Below, piece after piece: positions 1 through 8,048 of a stretch of DNA of 34,687 nt. The notes under the pieces are model-generated. The model was given only the letters and a program-made list of their open reading frames with translations, did not search any database and was not told where the DNA came from. The stretch is from Candidatus Thorarchaeota archaeon. Its GTDB lineage: Archaea > Asgardarchaeota > Thorarchaeia > Thorarchaeales > Thorarchaeaceae. Each line of letters opens with the position of its first letter. Position 1 is the first letter of the stretch. Position numbers and translations under genes: made by a program. The stretch lies in NCBI GenBank assembly GCA_013388835.1, contig JACAEL010000040.1, positions 1-34,687 of the forward strand, written 5' to 3'.

Positions 1-2
1 CC

Positions 3-1058
3 TCTGTCTGTTTCAAGCCATGGACATGGAAACGACATCTCTTGGCGGTCAGCGGTCAGACCATCAGCTACCTGTTGCCGACGTTCTTCTTGATGGCCGC
101 CCACATCCTGTGGTACTTCTCCACGATGGGCCAGCTCGAGGTCAACTTTGCGCTAGCGGGGATGGTCTTCATGTCTCTCGGTGAGGAGTCAGGTCTCACA
201 CTTCTGGAGCCTGTCCTTCTTGCAGTTGGCACCGCAGCAGCAGGTCTGGTCGGTGACTTGGCGGGTCGAAAGAGTGCATTCAGCCTGGCCGTACTGATGG
301 TCGGTCTCCTCTCTATCTTTGGCTCTCTGTTCTACGGCATTGAGGTCTCTGGTTCGAGCGAACCAGTCGTATGGGTAAATGCTGCGGCTCTTCTGAGTGT
401 GGAGCGCTTTATCGAGGGATTCCTGCTGGGGCTCTGTGTCCTGCTCATCTGGACCGAGCTTGGTTCGCCCAAGAACCGCGGCCGACGACTGTCATTGGTC
501 TGGCTTCTCTTCATTGGTTACTTTGCTCTCTTCTCTGCTGTCGAGCTGGGAGCATTTGGATGGCACATTCCGTCTGCTGTGACGCAGGCCGGGCAGCAGT
601 TTGCTGTCCTGTCCTCTCTGATTGCTCTGTACTTCAATGGGAACACTCCGGTCCTCATGGGCCGAGAGATTGAGATGGAGGAGCTATCACTCGACTTTGA
701 CGAGGACATGGTGAAGCAGACGGTTGACTCATTCATTGGAACTCATGACATCGAGTCGGTTCGAAGCCAGGTGGAGATACTTGAGACAACAAAGGAGCTC
801 TCGGACGCTGAGATGAAGGAGATTCTGGGAGAGGACATTCACCAGCCGGGGTCTCTCAGGACAATGCCAGGAGTAGGCGCAAGGATGGAGGAGCGTCTCA
901 CCGCAGCAGGTTACTCCTCCATTGCTCAGCTGGCGGGTGAGACTCCCGCGAGGCTTGTATCCAGGGTCAAGGGTCTTGGCAATGCGCAGGCAGAGAAGAT
1001 CATCCGCGCAGCCCGCGAGACTATCAAGGAGGCTGCCAGGTCATCTGAGAAGTCGTGA
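3..1058 (+). CDS. MFS-like membrane protein with C-terminal helix-hairpin-helix domain (left-truncated)
   Basis: The reading frame is open to the left edge, so the true start is probably outside the window; a TTG at 42 would give 338 residues. About six or seven hydrophobic helices fill the first 200 residues. A loop reading GDLAGRKSA resembles MFS motif A (GxLaDrxGRK), and SPKNRGRRLS resembles the second cytoplasmic loop of a transporter. After a charged linker, the last 60 residues contain MPGVGARMEERLTAAG and VKGLGNAQAEKII, two halves of a tandem helix-hairpin-helix domain of the kind found in DNA-repair proteins and at the N-terminus of Rad51/RadA. HhH domains normally bind DNA or mediate protein contacts, so the fusion to a membrane protein is unusual. 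The gene is convergent with mtd. Transport substrate and activity are unknown, and only about half of a 12-helix MFS protein is visible. Confidence 0.7.
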   Translation, partial: SVCFKPWTWKRHLLAVSGQTISYLLPTFFLMAAHILWYFSTMGQLEVNFALAGMVFMSLGEESGLTLLEPVLLAVGTAAAGLVGDLAGRKSAFSLAVLMVGLLSIFGSLFYGIEVSGSSEPVVWVNAAALLSVERFIEGFLLGLCVLLIWTELGSPKNRGRRLSLVWLLFIGYFALFSAVELGAFGWHIPSAVTQAGQQFAVLSSLIALYFNGNTPVLMGREIEMEELSLDFDEDMVKQTVDSFIGTHDIESVRSQVEILETTKELSDAEMKEILGEDIHQPGSLRTMPGVGARMEERLTAAGYSSIAQLAGETPARLVSRVKGLGNAQAEKIIRAARETIKEAARSSEKS

Positions 1059-1103
1059 AATTGTCATTCCGCCGCCATCAGTCTGAATCGACGCATCCTC
1101 GTG

Positions 1104-1931
1104 TCATGACTCACTCGTCTTCAGTAGAGCGTCGTTGGTCTTCTCAACCTCTCTTGCTTCATCCGCCAGGCGTGCGGCAGCCCTGAGTAGCTCGTGCGCA
1201 GCAGTCGCCAACAGAGTGCATCGCTCCTTCTCCTTCTCTCGGAAGCATGCTTCGGTGGTCAACGTGGCGACCGACTCGGTCATCTGAAGTGCTGCGTACG
1301 CCTTTGCTCTGGCATACGGATTATGGAAGCCTGCGTTCTTGATACAGTCCTCCTTCGTCGTGTGAAGCTTGGGCATCTCGGGCTCCTTGCCCTGCGCCAG
1401 ACTTTGCACGATTCCATCTATGGTGCGGCGCAGCAACCTCACAACGCCAGTGACGGACAGGACTCTGAGCAGGTCCGAGTTGAACAACACCATCTCCGTG
1501 GCGTCCAGTGTTTCCTTTCTGGCGCCTATCATTGGGTCCATGGGCAGTATCACAAAGCCCTGTCTCGGATGGGCTGTTGTCTTCTTTTCTCCATCTGCGT
1601 CCTTCTTCTGAAATGCCTTCAGGGAGGGCCCGTCTCCGACTGTTAGGGCTGCGATGTTCGCCTCGTGGAATCGGTCTCTTGCTAATGTGGGTCCGGGCAG
1701 GGCTGCATTGGGACTGACCAAAACGGCAAGGTCCGGTGACCATCGCAGTGCATCATCGATACTCTCTCTGCAGAACTCGGGCAGCAGCTTGGAGCCGCTC
1801 GAAAAGGCCCGCACTTCGATGTCCTTTCGCTGTGCTCTCTCGTCCAGCAGGTATTCAAGCAAGGGTGCCGCTCCTATGCACCCCATCTTCAGAACGGCCA
1901 CCTTCACCTTTCGCTCGTCCATCTGGTTCAC
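1104..1931 (-). CDS. mtd: F420-dependent methylenetetrahydromethanopterin dehydrogenase (Mtd)
   Basis: This is Mtd, which reversibly oxidises methylene-H4MPT to methenyl-H4MPT with coenzyme F420 in the cytoplasm, a step of the archaeal C1/Wood-Ljungdahl or methanogenesis pathway. The 275-residue length is normal for the family. Family signatures seen in the translation are the N-terminal KVAVLKMGCIGAAPLLEYLL, LLDERAQR, LVSPNAALPGP, DPMIGARKE..DATEM.LFNSD, NPYARAKAYAAL and the C-terminal AAHELLRAAARLADEAREVE. Translation can start at a GTG (1931) or an ATG three codons later (1922); both keep the conserved N-terminus. It lies 43 bases downstream of a leftward zinc-ribbon gene and may be co-transcribed with it. 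No other H4MPT-pathway gene is in the window. The family call is firm; the in vivo direction is not known. Confidence 0.95.
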   Translation of the reverse strand: MNQMDERKVKVAVLKMGCIGAAPLLEYLLDERAQRKDIEVRAFSSGSKLLPEFCRESIDDALRWSPDLAVLVSPNAALPGPTLARDRFHEANIAALTVGDGPSLKAFQKKDADGEKKTTAHPRQGFVILPMDPMIGARKETLDATEMVLFNSDLLRVLSVTGVVRLLRRTIDGIVQSLAQGKEPEMPKLHTTKEDCIKNAGFHNPYARAKAYAALQMTESVATLTTEACFREKEKERCTLLATAAHELLRAAARLADEAREVEKTNDALLKTSES

Positions 1932-1974
1932 ACTTGACGGCGTCGATGTGGCACGAAAAAACCATTGTGGTCGT

Positions 1975-2949
1975 TCAGTGCTTCTTGCGTCTGTCTATCT
2001 TGGATGCATACGAGAGTCCGGTGCCACCAAGTATGTCAACGTTCCCAAGCCGCCTCCCGCAGACTGTACATGTCAGAGCGATTCGTGGGTCCGGCGACGC
2101 CCTGCCACACTCCTGACACAGGACTTCCACATCTAGGACCGCAAGGTCTGACACTTTCATGGGCGCCTTACAGTACTGACAACACACCTCCGTGAGATCG
2201 TCAGGAATCAGAGCCTGAGTCCTGTTGCCGCAGTGTTGGCAATAGACTGCATATACCTTGTAGAGGTCCTTGCTGTCACAGCTGGGACAGGTCAAGCTTA
2301 CCTCCACCTCACTGCTTCCACACTGCCTACACTGGACTCTGCGTCCGTAGGTTCTCGGAACCAGCAAGCCTGCCGCTGCAAGGTCACGCAGTGTCCGTTC
2401 ATTCTCCTCGTGGTCGCTCCCAAGGTACTTTGCTGCAGCAGGATAGGTAGATGCCGCCCTGAGAATGTGACGCGGGTGCAGGGCGTCCAGTCTCCCTTCC
2501 ACGAGGTCGTCAATCATCCGGCGGACCTCAGGTCTTGCAAGTAGCTCGTCATAGGTTGAGCTCCTCATGAGTCGTTTGAGCCCGTCGAAGGCGGCATGAA
2601 TCTCGGTGTCCCAGTCCTCGCTGTTGAAGTCAATGTCCTTCGCCACACGGACGAGGTTTCGTTCTACAACCTGAGGGTCCTCGTCCTTGTCTAGCAAAAC
2701 GCCAATGCAGTTCGGGGCCTCCATAAGCGACACTACCAGCCCTCTTCCAAGGTTTGTGTACCCAATTCTTGCCTCTTGGTTTACACCATGGCCGAGAAAT
2801 ACAGCAAGGGCCTCATCCCCGGTGAGCGCGAATCCGTCCGGACTTGCTCTGCCGACGAGAGGACCGAGCGTGTCGTCCCACCAGATGGCAAACATGGCTT
2901 GTGGCAAGGATAGACCCTCAATTCTGTGTTTGAAGTGCCCGTCTGTCAT
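1975..2949 (-). CDS. Longin-like domain protein with three C-terminal zinc ribbons
   Basis: No specific function is recognised. The C-terminal 115 residues hold three successive CxxC...CxxC units (CRQCG/CPSCD, CQHCG/CQYCK, CQECG/CTVCG), twelve cysteines that should bind three zinc ions. The N-terminal part (MFAIWWDDTLGPLVGR..., then LVVSLMEAPNCIGVLLDKDE) has the strand pattern and 'D-x-LGP' motif seen in longin/roadblock-like sensory domains of archaeal proteins; that assignment is inference. The frame is open upstream to 3141, but the extra 64 residues are low-complexity and unlike a protein domain. An A/T-rich element (minus strand, about 2962-2975) lies just before ATG 2949, so I prefer that start (324 aa). 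It precedes mtd on the same strand with a 43-base gap. It could be a transcription- or signalling-related scaffold. Confidence 0.75.
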   Translation of the reverse strand: MTDGHFKHRIEGLSLPQAMFAIWWDDTLGPLVGRASPDGFALTGDEALAVFLGHGVNQEARIGYTNLGRGLVVSLMEAPNCIGVLLDKDEDPQVVERNLVRVAKDIDFNSEDWDTEIHAAFDGLKRLMRSSTYDELLARPEVRRMIDDLVEGRLDALHPRHILRAASTYPAAAKYLGSDHEENERTLRDLAAAGLLVPRTYGRRVQCRQCGSSEVEVSLTCPSCDSKDLYKVYAVYCQHCGNRTQALIPDDLTEVCCQYCKAPMKVSDLAVLDVEVLCQECGRASPDPRIALTCTVCGRRLGNVDILGGTGLSYASKIDRRKKH

Positions 2950-3224
2950 GCTGCGTCGGTCGTTTAATAGGATATGTCCTACAGACCACCGTTCGAGTCT
3001 GTCACCTTGATGCGACCTTGGTGGCGCAGACGCGGGGATTCGGTAGCCCCTCGCAGTCCTCATCACATGTGTATGGTCCTGCGGTCCGTCACCTGATGAC
3101 TCTGAGCCCGTATCACATTGAGTCAGTCCCTCTGTGAGCATTCACACGCGCCTGTAGACCACCTTGTGAGTCGCCATCCTCACTCCAAACTTCAGACAGG
3201 GACAGACATTGAACCACCGAAGAG

Positions 3225-3230
3225 TATAAA
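3225..3230 (+). promoter_or_regulatory. TATA box of the repeat-domain surface protein gene
   Basis: TATAAA preceded by GAG lies 37-42 bases before ATG 3267. An archaeal initiation site about 26 bases downstream (near 3252-3256) would give a very short leader. It is the clearest canonical TATA box in the left half of the window. Confidence 0.6.
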
Positions 3231-3266
3231 ACTCAAGTACTTGGCTCGACGGCTCACTCTACGTGT

Positions 3267-5024
3267 ATGGACGTGTACCAGATGGCTCACAGGTGCATCA
3301 GTGTTGGCTTCATGGCGCTTCTGCTTTGGTTGATTGTCTCTCCAATACCCCTAGGACTTGCACCGGCTAGAAGCCTTTATGCTGAGGGGCCGAGTCTTCT
3401 CCTGTCCGCACCCACAATCGACAGCCCCCCTGACCTGACATTTGAGAACAACACTCGTGGCAAGACTATCAACTGGAATGCCACAGACCCAAGCCCAAAG
3501 AACTACACGATCTCACGGAACGGCACAACGTTTGTGTCTATGTCGTGGAGCGGAATTCCCATATCAGTGGCTCTTGACCATCTATACACGCAGAATCTTG
3601 TCACAGTACTTCCAATCACCTTCGTATTCACTTGCACTGTCTTCAACACCAAGAACGAGTCTGCCTCCGACTCTGTCAACGTGTTCATTCTGCCAGACGA
3701 GACCGCACCTGTCATCGTTGCTCCTGACAACTTCTCCTACGAGGCTGGCAGCTTCGACCACTTCATCAAGTGGAATATCACGGAGCCCAACCCAGACTTC
3801 TACAACATCACCAGAACCTCAAACGACACGACAAGCACCTTCGCAAAGATTGCCTCCGGCAGCTGGGATGGCGGCAACATAAGCATCAGGGTGGATGGTC
3901 TGAATGCCACAAGGTGGTACCTCTATTGCCTCTTTGTCAACGACACACTCGGTCACAACTCCACATCATATGTCAATGTCACAGTCTTTGCAGACGTGAC
4001 TCCACCAACAGTGACGTCCCCCGATGACATTGCACTGGAGTACGGCAAGCGCGGTCTGAAACTGCAGTGGACCGTCTACGACAGCAATCCGAAGAACTAC
4101 AGCATTCTGGCGTTCATTCAGTTCTTCAATGGCTCCTATGGTAACACGACTGACTCACGATACCACACTCCTCAGAACATAACTCAACCAGATTGGACAC
4201 TCCACAATGCCGCTGGCGATCCACTGTGGGTCACGTTGGACTTCCTGTATGTCGGCAACTACACATTCACAATCCTGTTGTTCGACAAGTTTGCGCGTTC
4301 TACCAACGACACGGTGCAAGTCCGAGTGTATCCCGACATTCGATCGCCTGAGGTCAATGCCACTTCGGACTACTCGTACGAAGAAGGCCACACTGGCAAC
4401 AAGGTAAACTGGACAATCGATGAGACCAATCCTCGCTCGTACAACATGACCCGGAATGGGACGCTATTGATGGCAGGTGCGTGGCGTGGAGAGAACTTCT
4501 CAATCTCTGCGGACCGACTGGCTGTAGGTGTGTACGTGTATAACTTGACTCTGGTAGACTTCTTCTTCCAGACCACCATTAGCATTGTCACAGTGACTGT
4601 GACGCCTGATGCTCATCCGCCTCATGTGGCGCAGGTTCGTGTCTTGCAGTCATTCAGAGACCCTGGCCTCACGAACCTCACCGTTCAGGCCTACGTTTCT
4701 GACCTCAACAACGTCAGTCAGGTGGTTGTCTACTGGGGCACCGACCCAAGCAATCCTGTCAGCAAGAACATGACTCAAGCGTGGGGCGCTCTGTACACTG
4801 CGAATCTCGGCGCATACCCCGTTGGAGTACAGGTCTGGTACCGGGTGGTGGGCTACGACAACTCCTCAGTCCGCAACAGCTTCGCCTCGGAGTGGACATA
4901 CGTCACCGTCGTGAGTCATGTGGAACCTGACCCGCAGGGGCTCATTGGGGCGGCCCTTGGCTCTGTGGGGATACTCGCTCTGCTGGTGGTCTTGTCTATA
5001 TACTTCAGGACAAGGACCCGCTAG
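3267..5024 (+). CDS. Secreted, membrane-anchored surface protein with four Ig/cadherin-like repeats
   Basis: The 585-residue product starts with a signal-peptide-like segment (MAHRCISVGF then a hydrophobic run to about residue 35) and ends with a transmembrane helix followed by RTRTR, so it should be exported and anchored with its bulk outside. Four homologous units of about 95 residues follow each other, each opening with P-x-V/I-x-x-P and containing W-x-x-x-(D/E)-x-NP-x-x-Y-x-I/M near the centre (for example NWNATDPSPKNYTISRNGT, KWNITEPNPDFYNITR). A fifth, different domain (YWGTDPSN...VWYRVVGYDNSS) precedes the anchor. N-x-S/T sequons are very frequent, consistent with archaeal N-glycosylation. 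A role in adhesion or the cell envelope is inferred. Its stop overlaps the stop of the opposing NTPase gene. Confidence 0.85.
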   Translation: MDVYQMAHRCISVGFMALLLWLIVSPIPLGLAPARSLYAEGPSLLLSAPTIDSPPDLTFENNTRGKTINWNATDPSPKNYTISRNGTTFVSMSWSGIPISVALDHLYTQNLVTVLPITFVFTCTVFNTKNESASDSVNVFILPDETAPVIVAPDNFSYEAGSFDHFIKWNITEPNPDFYNITRTSNDTTSTFAKIASGSWDGGNISIRVDGLNATRWYLYCLFVNDTLGHNSTSYVNVTVFADVTPPTVTSPDDIALEYGKRGLKLQWTVYDSNPKNYSILAFIQFFNGSYGNTTDSRYHTPQNITQPDWTLHNAAGDPLWVTLDFLYVGNYTFTILLFDKFARSTNDTVQVRVYPDIRSPEVNATSDYSYEEGHTGNKVNWTIDETNPRSYNMTRNGTLLMAGAWRGENFSISADRLAVGVYVYNLTLVDFFFQTTISIVTVTVTPDAHPPHVAQVRVLQSFRDPGLTNLTVQAYVSDLNNVSQVVVYWGTDPSNPVSKNMTQAWGALYTANLGAYPVGVQVWYRVVGYDNSSVRNSFASEWTYVTVVSHVEPDPQGLIGAALGSVGILALLVVLSIYFRTRTR

Positions 5025-5542
5025 CGTGTCAGGTTTCCCATCCGACGAAGCACCTCTACTGGGACACATTCGCGATTGATGTGCGTGACCTCTATTAGTT
5101 CCACGTCTGGTCTTCTCCTTACGGAGTCCAAGAAAGGATCTCGTCGCATCTGGATGGTGCCCAGTACGCGCCCTGTGCCGAGGCACTCACTCACTTCCTC
5201 GACGAACCGAGGAGAACAGAGTTCCATTCGGGCGATTTCATCTACCACTATCGTCTTCCCTGAGAGCCTAGCTCTCTTCATTGAGGGCACTGCGATGGTC
5301 TCAATGTCAGCCAGGTTGACACTGTATTTGCCGACGGTGGGCCCTCTGACCCCGGACACATGGGCGAGTAGGCCTCTAACACCAGTGAGCGTGGTGATTC
5401 CGAAGCCGACTCGGGTGCCCCTCTCACGAATCTCCTCCGAGAAGAACCCGTCTGCTCTGTGGATTCCGAGCTGCTCAACAACCCTCCTCAGGGCTGTGCT
5501 CTTCCCCACTCCCGGAGGTCCTGTGAGAAGAATGTTGGTCAT
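5021..5542 (-). CDS. THEP1-family nucleoside-triphosphatase
   Basis: The 173-residue protein has a Walker A motif right at the N-terminus (MTNILLTGPPGVGKSTALRR) and a Walker B segment TIVVDEIARMEL, in which the family-typical D-E-I-x-x-M-E-L is complete. The middle ADGFFSEEIRERGTRVGF and GVRGPTVGKYSV also match the archaeal/bacterial THEP1 NTPase family, which hydrolyses NTPs in vitro; its physiological role is not settled and a nucleic-acid link has been proposed. The frame stays open to 5656, but the additional 38 residues are not family-like, and ATG 5542 has a GAGGAAGG stretch shortly upstream. The gene is convergent with the surface-protein gene; the two stop codons share the tetranucleotide CTAG. 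Confidence 0.85.
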   Translation of the reverse strand: MTNILLTGPPGVGKSTALRRVVEQLGIHRADGFFSEEIRERGTRVGFGITTLTGVRGLLAHVSGVRGPTVGKYSVNLADIETIAVPSMKRARLSGKTIVVDEIARMELCSPRFVEEVSECLGTGRVLGTIQMRRDPFLDSVRRRPDVELIEVTHINRECVPVEVLRRMGNLTR

Positions 5543-6082
5543 TCGATGGCCTTCCTCAAGCTGGACTTCCAACATCCCATGATAGGTGTTCTGGTCTGCT
5601 GACAGGGCTCCGCCGGGCGCGGTGAGCGTGCACGCAGTGCTCCACTGACCGATCATGTGACAACGCAGCGTTTCATGCTTGGACTGTCCATTCTCAGCTG
5701 CGCAGAATGGGACACAGGAGTCCTGTCGCTCCTAGGAAGCGGTACTGGGGTTTCTCTGCAAGGTCCTGCGACATGTCTAGTCGACCTGCGTCTCTCTGTT
5801 CACGTACGGAGGCACATGAGCATCAAGCGGTGATGTCCAAGATTGATTATCTTCTGGGCAGCTGCTGCTGGCCCTTCATGTCCTGTCACTCGGTCTCGTG
5901 GGGATGCTCTGACCCAAGGAACGGGACATGAAGACGCCTGTTGGGTTCCGGTGACCAATTGCAGCCTTCGTTTCGGTCCGCAGGTGTCTGACCACAGAGA
6001 TCTCCCTGCGGCAGACCATTTCGTACAGCTTCTGCACCGCTGTCACTGGGGCAAGACGAGTCATCGGTCCACGTCCCAGTGC
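5543..6082. other. Gene-poor interval with one doubtful small ORF
   Basis: Between the NTPase start and the FrhB-like stop I find no convincing gene. A minus-strand ATG frame at 5876-6064 (62 codons) starts 19 bases after the FrhB stop and has rather coding-like third positions (QKLYEMVCRREISVV...), so it could be a small gene or a remnant, but it has no clear ribosome-binding site or recognisable family. No tRNA-like fold or clear hairpin terminator was found here. Confidence 0.3.
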
Positions 6083-7159
6083 CTAGTCGACTGCTCCGTC
6101 ATATCGTCGTAGTGTGTATGTGCGCATGGCCTTCGATCTGGCCACGGTCTCAATGGTCCGCATCTCCTTCTCGTCGAGCATCTGTGCCTCTATTGACCCG
6201 GCTGCAAGAGCCCCTTGAAGAAGACACTCCCCTCTGGCGGACCTGACCAAGACCGTTGTCCATCCATCTTCGGAACCAACGCTCCCGCACGAGATGTCCG
6301 CATTCATGCAGGTGAAGTCATGGCAATAGGAGCATGATGACGCAGCGACGGGACTCAGTTCGGAGACCGGCCATTCTTGTACTCCTTCGTCTACCTGAAC
6401 TTGAAACATCCCCTTTGTAATTGCCCACTTCTTGACTTGCCTGATATCAATCCCGCGCTCTTGCAGGTAGTCCATGAGACCCTTGTGGACGAACGACTCC
6501 ATGCAGAAGAGCCCAATCTTGAACACACTGAACCTGGGCTCCACCTGAAGGAGGCCCGCAGGATGCGTTTCCATCTTGTGCAGTGCATCCAGGCTGCAGG
6601 AAGTGCCCACTACTGCAATGGCTCTGTGTCCTTCCTTGAATGCACGGACTGCTTGCTCGACCACTGGTATGTGCGAGTATACTGATCCCCCGGATTCTCT
6701 TGCCTCCTGGGCAGTCCTGACAGTCACAGCTCTGGGGGGCCCACCCTTCGTGTCACGTCTGGCAACCACTGCTGCATCTATTGCTGCCGTGTCGAGCAGG
6801 AAGGACAGGAACGCAGTCACTGCCCCACCATCCTGTCTGGGGCCCTCCGTCTTCGACTTCACCTTCCAAGCGCTCCGGAATGGGCCGACCAGCTCCGACC
6901 ACAGAGAGTACGTACGTGGACAGACCGTATAGCAGATGCCACACGATATACACTCACCAGTCAGTGTAGGCACGTAACGACCCTGACTCACCTCCCCCGT
7001 CAGAGCATTGACCGGACAGTTGCCAACGCATGCGCCACACTCTGTGCAGACGCCGGTCTCTACTATTTCCTTGCTGAGTCTCTTAAAGGCCATACGTTTG
7101 GTACTGGTCTTCAGCCACAGCTGCGATGTTCTCAATGCGCTTTCCAGTGGTCCACTCAT
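6083..7159 (-). CDS. Coenzyme F420 hydrogenase/dehydrogenase beta-subunit family iron-sulfur flavoprotein (FrhB-like)
   Basis: From ATG 7159 the protein has 358 residues. Near the N-terminus it carries two CxxCxxCxxxCP motifs (Cys38/41/44/48 and Cys70/73/76/80), a two-[4Fe-4S] ferredoxin domain. The FrhB/FdhB N- and C-terminal domains follow: DGGAVTAFLSFLLD, VVGTSCSLDAL, KIGLFCMESF and a late CSYCHDFTCMNADISCG segment with GWTTVLVRSARGE. FrhB-type proteins bind FAD and exchange electrons between iron-sulfur centres and F420. Paralogues serve hydrogenases, formate dehydrogenase, Fpo, sulfite and glutamate-type reductases, so the partner cannot be named. The frame extends to a GTG at 7195, but a TATA-like element on the minus strand (7199-7206) predicts transcription starting near 7178, inside that extension, favouring 7159. 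Confidence 0.85.
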   Translation of the reverse strand: MSGPLESALRTSQLWLKTSTKRMAFKRLSKEIVETGVCTECGACVGNCPVNALTGEVSQGRYVPTLTGECISCGICYTVCPRTYSLWSELVGPFRSAWKVKSKTEGPRQDGGAVTAFLSFLLDTAAIDAAVVARRDTKGGPPRAVTVRTAQEARESGGSVYSHIPVVEQAVRAFKEGHRAIAVVGTSCSLDALHKMETHPAGLLQVEPRFSVFKIGLFCMESFVHKGLMDYLQERGIDIRQVKKWAITKGMFQVQVDEGVQEWPVSELSPVAASSCSYCHDFTCMNADISCGSVGSEDGWTTVLVRSARGECLLQGALAAGSIEAQMLDEKEMRTIETVARSKAMRTYTLRRYDGAVD

Positions 7160-7198
7160 GTTCTCGCTGGCACCAGATGAGATGGAGCACGGCACCGG

Positions 7199-7206
7199 AA
7201 TATAGG
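7199..7206 (-). promoter_or_regulatory. TATA-like element of the FrhB-like gene
   Basis: The minus strand reads CTCCTATATTCC here. Initiation about 26 bases downstream would leave a leader of roughly 20 bases before ATG 7159. The intergenic region is shared with the divergent ribA gene. Confidence 0.4.
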
Positions 7207-7293
7207 AGTGTCGGATGATAAGCTCGTGCCGCTGTATCGCAATGCATATCTCACTGCCAGAGGTGTTGCTCTAGGACAACAGAGGCATCTAGA

Positions 7294-8004
7294 GTGAACC
7301 TGACAAGAGAACAGATTGACAAGCTCATTGAGGAGAGCAGAGGCCATCGCTGTAATCCTGTGGAGTGTTGTGTGCAGCTCGTGGCAGTCGCGGACCTCCC
7401 CAGCAGGTTTGGCAACTTCCAGATATGTGGCTTTGTGAGCCCATGTGACGGAAAGGAGCATACAGCAATAGTCAAGGGCAATGTGGTGGGACAGGAGGCT
7501 GTACTCGCTCGTTTGCATTCTGAGTGCCTCACCGGCGATGTCATGGGGTCAATGAGGTGTGACTGCAGAGAACAGCTCCTCGAGTCATTGAGGCGAATCG
7601 AAGCAGAGGGCACTGGAGTCCTGTTGTATCTCCGACAGGAGGGCCGCAACATCGGTCTCACCAACAAGATTCGGGCCTATGCACTTCAGGACCAGGGTGT
7701 CGATACTATTGATGCCAACCTCTTGCTTGGCTATCGACCAGACGAGCGAGACTATGGAGTGGCCGCGCACATACTCAATTCGCTGGGAATCAAGTCGATC
7801 CGGCTTCTGACAAACAATCCGGAGAAGATTGCACAGCTCAGGGCTCACGGGATAGTAATCACCGAACGCGTGCCTCTGGTAATCCCTTCAGACGTATACA
7901 ACGAACGATACATCGAGACAAAGGCCCAGCGGGCAGGACACCTCTTCGGCGACTTGGCAGACGTCCGTTCCATTGATGAGATAGACCACTTGACACACAA
8001 GTGA
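7294..8004 (+). CDS. ribA: GTP cyclohydrolase II
   Basis: GTP cyclohydrolase II converts GTP to 2,5-diamino-6-ribosylamino-pyrimidinone phosphate, formate and pyrophosphate, the first step of riboflavin synthesis. The 236-residue protein shows the zinc site HSECLTGDVMGSMRCDC (Cys78, Cys89, Cys91), the GTP-binding LYLRQEGRNIGLTNKIRAYA segment, LLLGYRPDERDYG, LLTNNPEKIAQL and NERYIETKAQRAGHLF. There is no fused DHBP synthase (RibB) domain. An extra 45 residues at the N-terminus, including four cysteines, are less family-like. Translation begins at GTG 7294. Many archaea use the unrelated GTP cyclohydrolase III (ArfA), so the type II enzyme is notable. Its product feeds flavin and possibly F420/Fo precursor supply, which fits the F420-linked neighbours. 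Confidence 0.93.
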   Translation: MNLTREQIDKLIEESRGHRCNPVECCVQLVAVADLPSRFGNFQICGFVSPCDGKEHTAIVKGNVVGQEAVLARLHSECLTGDVMGSMRCDCREQLLESLRRIEAEGTGVLLYLRQEGRNIGLTNKIRAYALQDQGVDTIDANLLLGYRPDERDYGVAAHILNSLGIKSIRLLTNNPEKIAQLRAHGIVITERVPLVIPSDVYNERYIETKAQRAGHLFGDLADVRSIDEIDHLTHK

Positions 8005-8048
8005 TTGCCCCTGTGCTTGCTATTCCGCTAGCGGCCGGTCAACTGGTG

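Noticed and set aside
1654-2136. Long plus-strand frame over mtd and the zinc-ribbon gene
   Set aside because: It is antisense to two genes with strong family evidence and shows no domain pattern.
5827-5915. C/D-box-like RNA (GTGATGT ... CTGA)
   Set aside because: The boxes are weak matches with no paired terminal stem and no convincing internal boxes.
8025-8034. CCGCTAGCGG palindrome between ribA and the kinase gene as a terminator
   Set aside because: The palindrome has no loop and no T-tract, so it could not form a useful hairpin; it may be chance.
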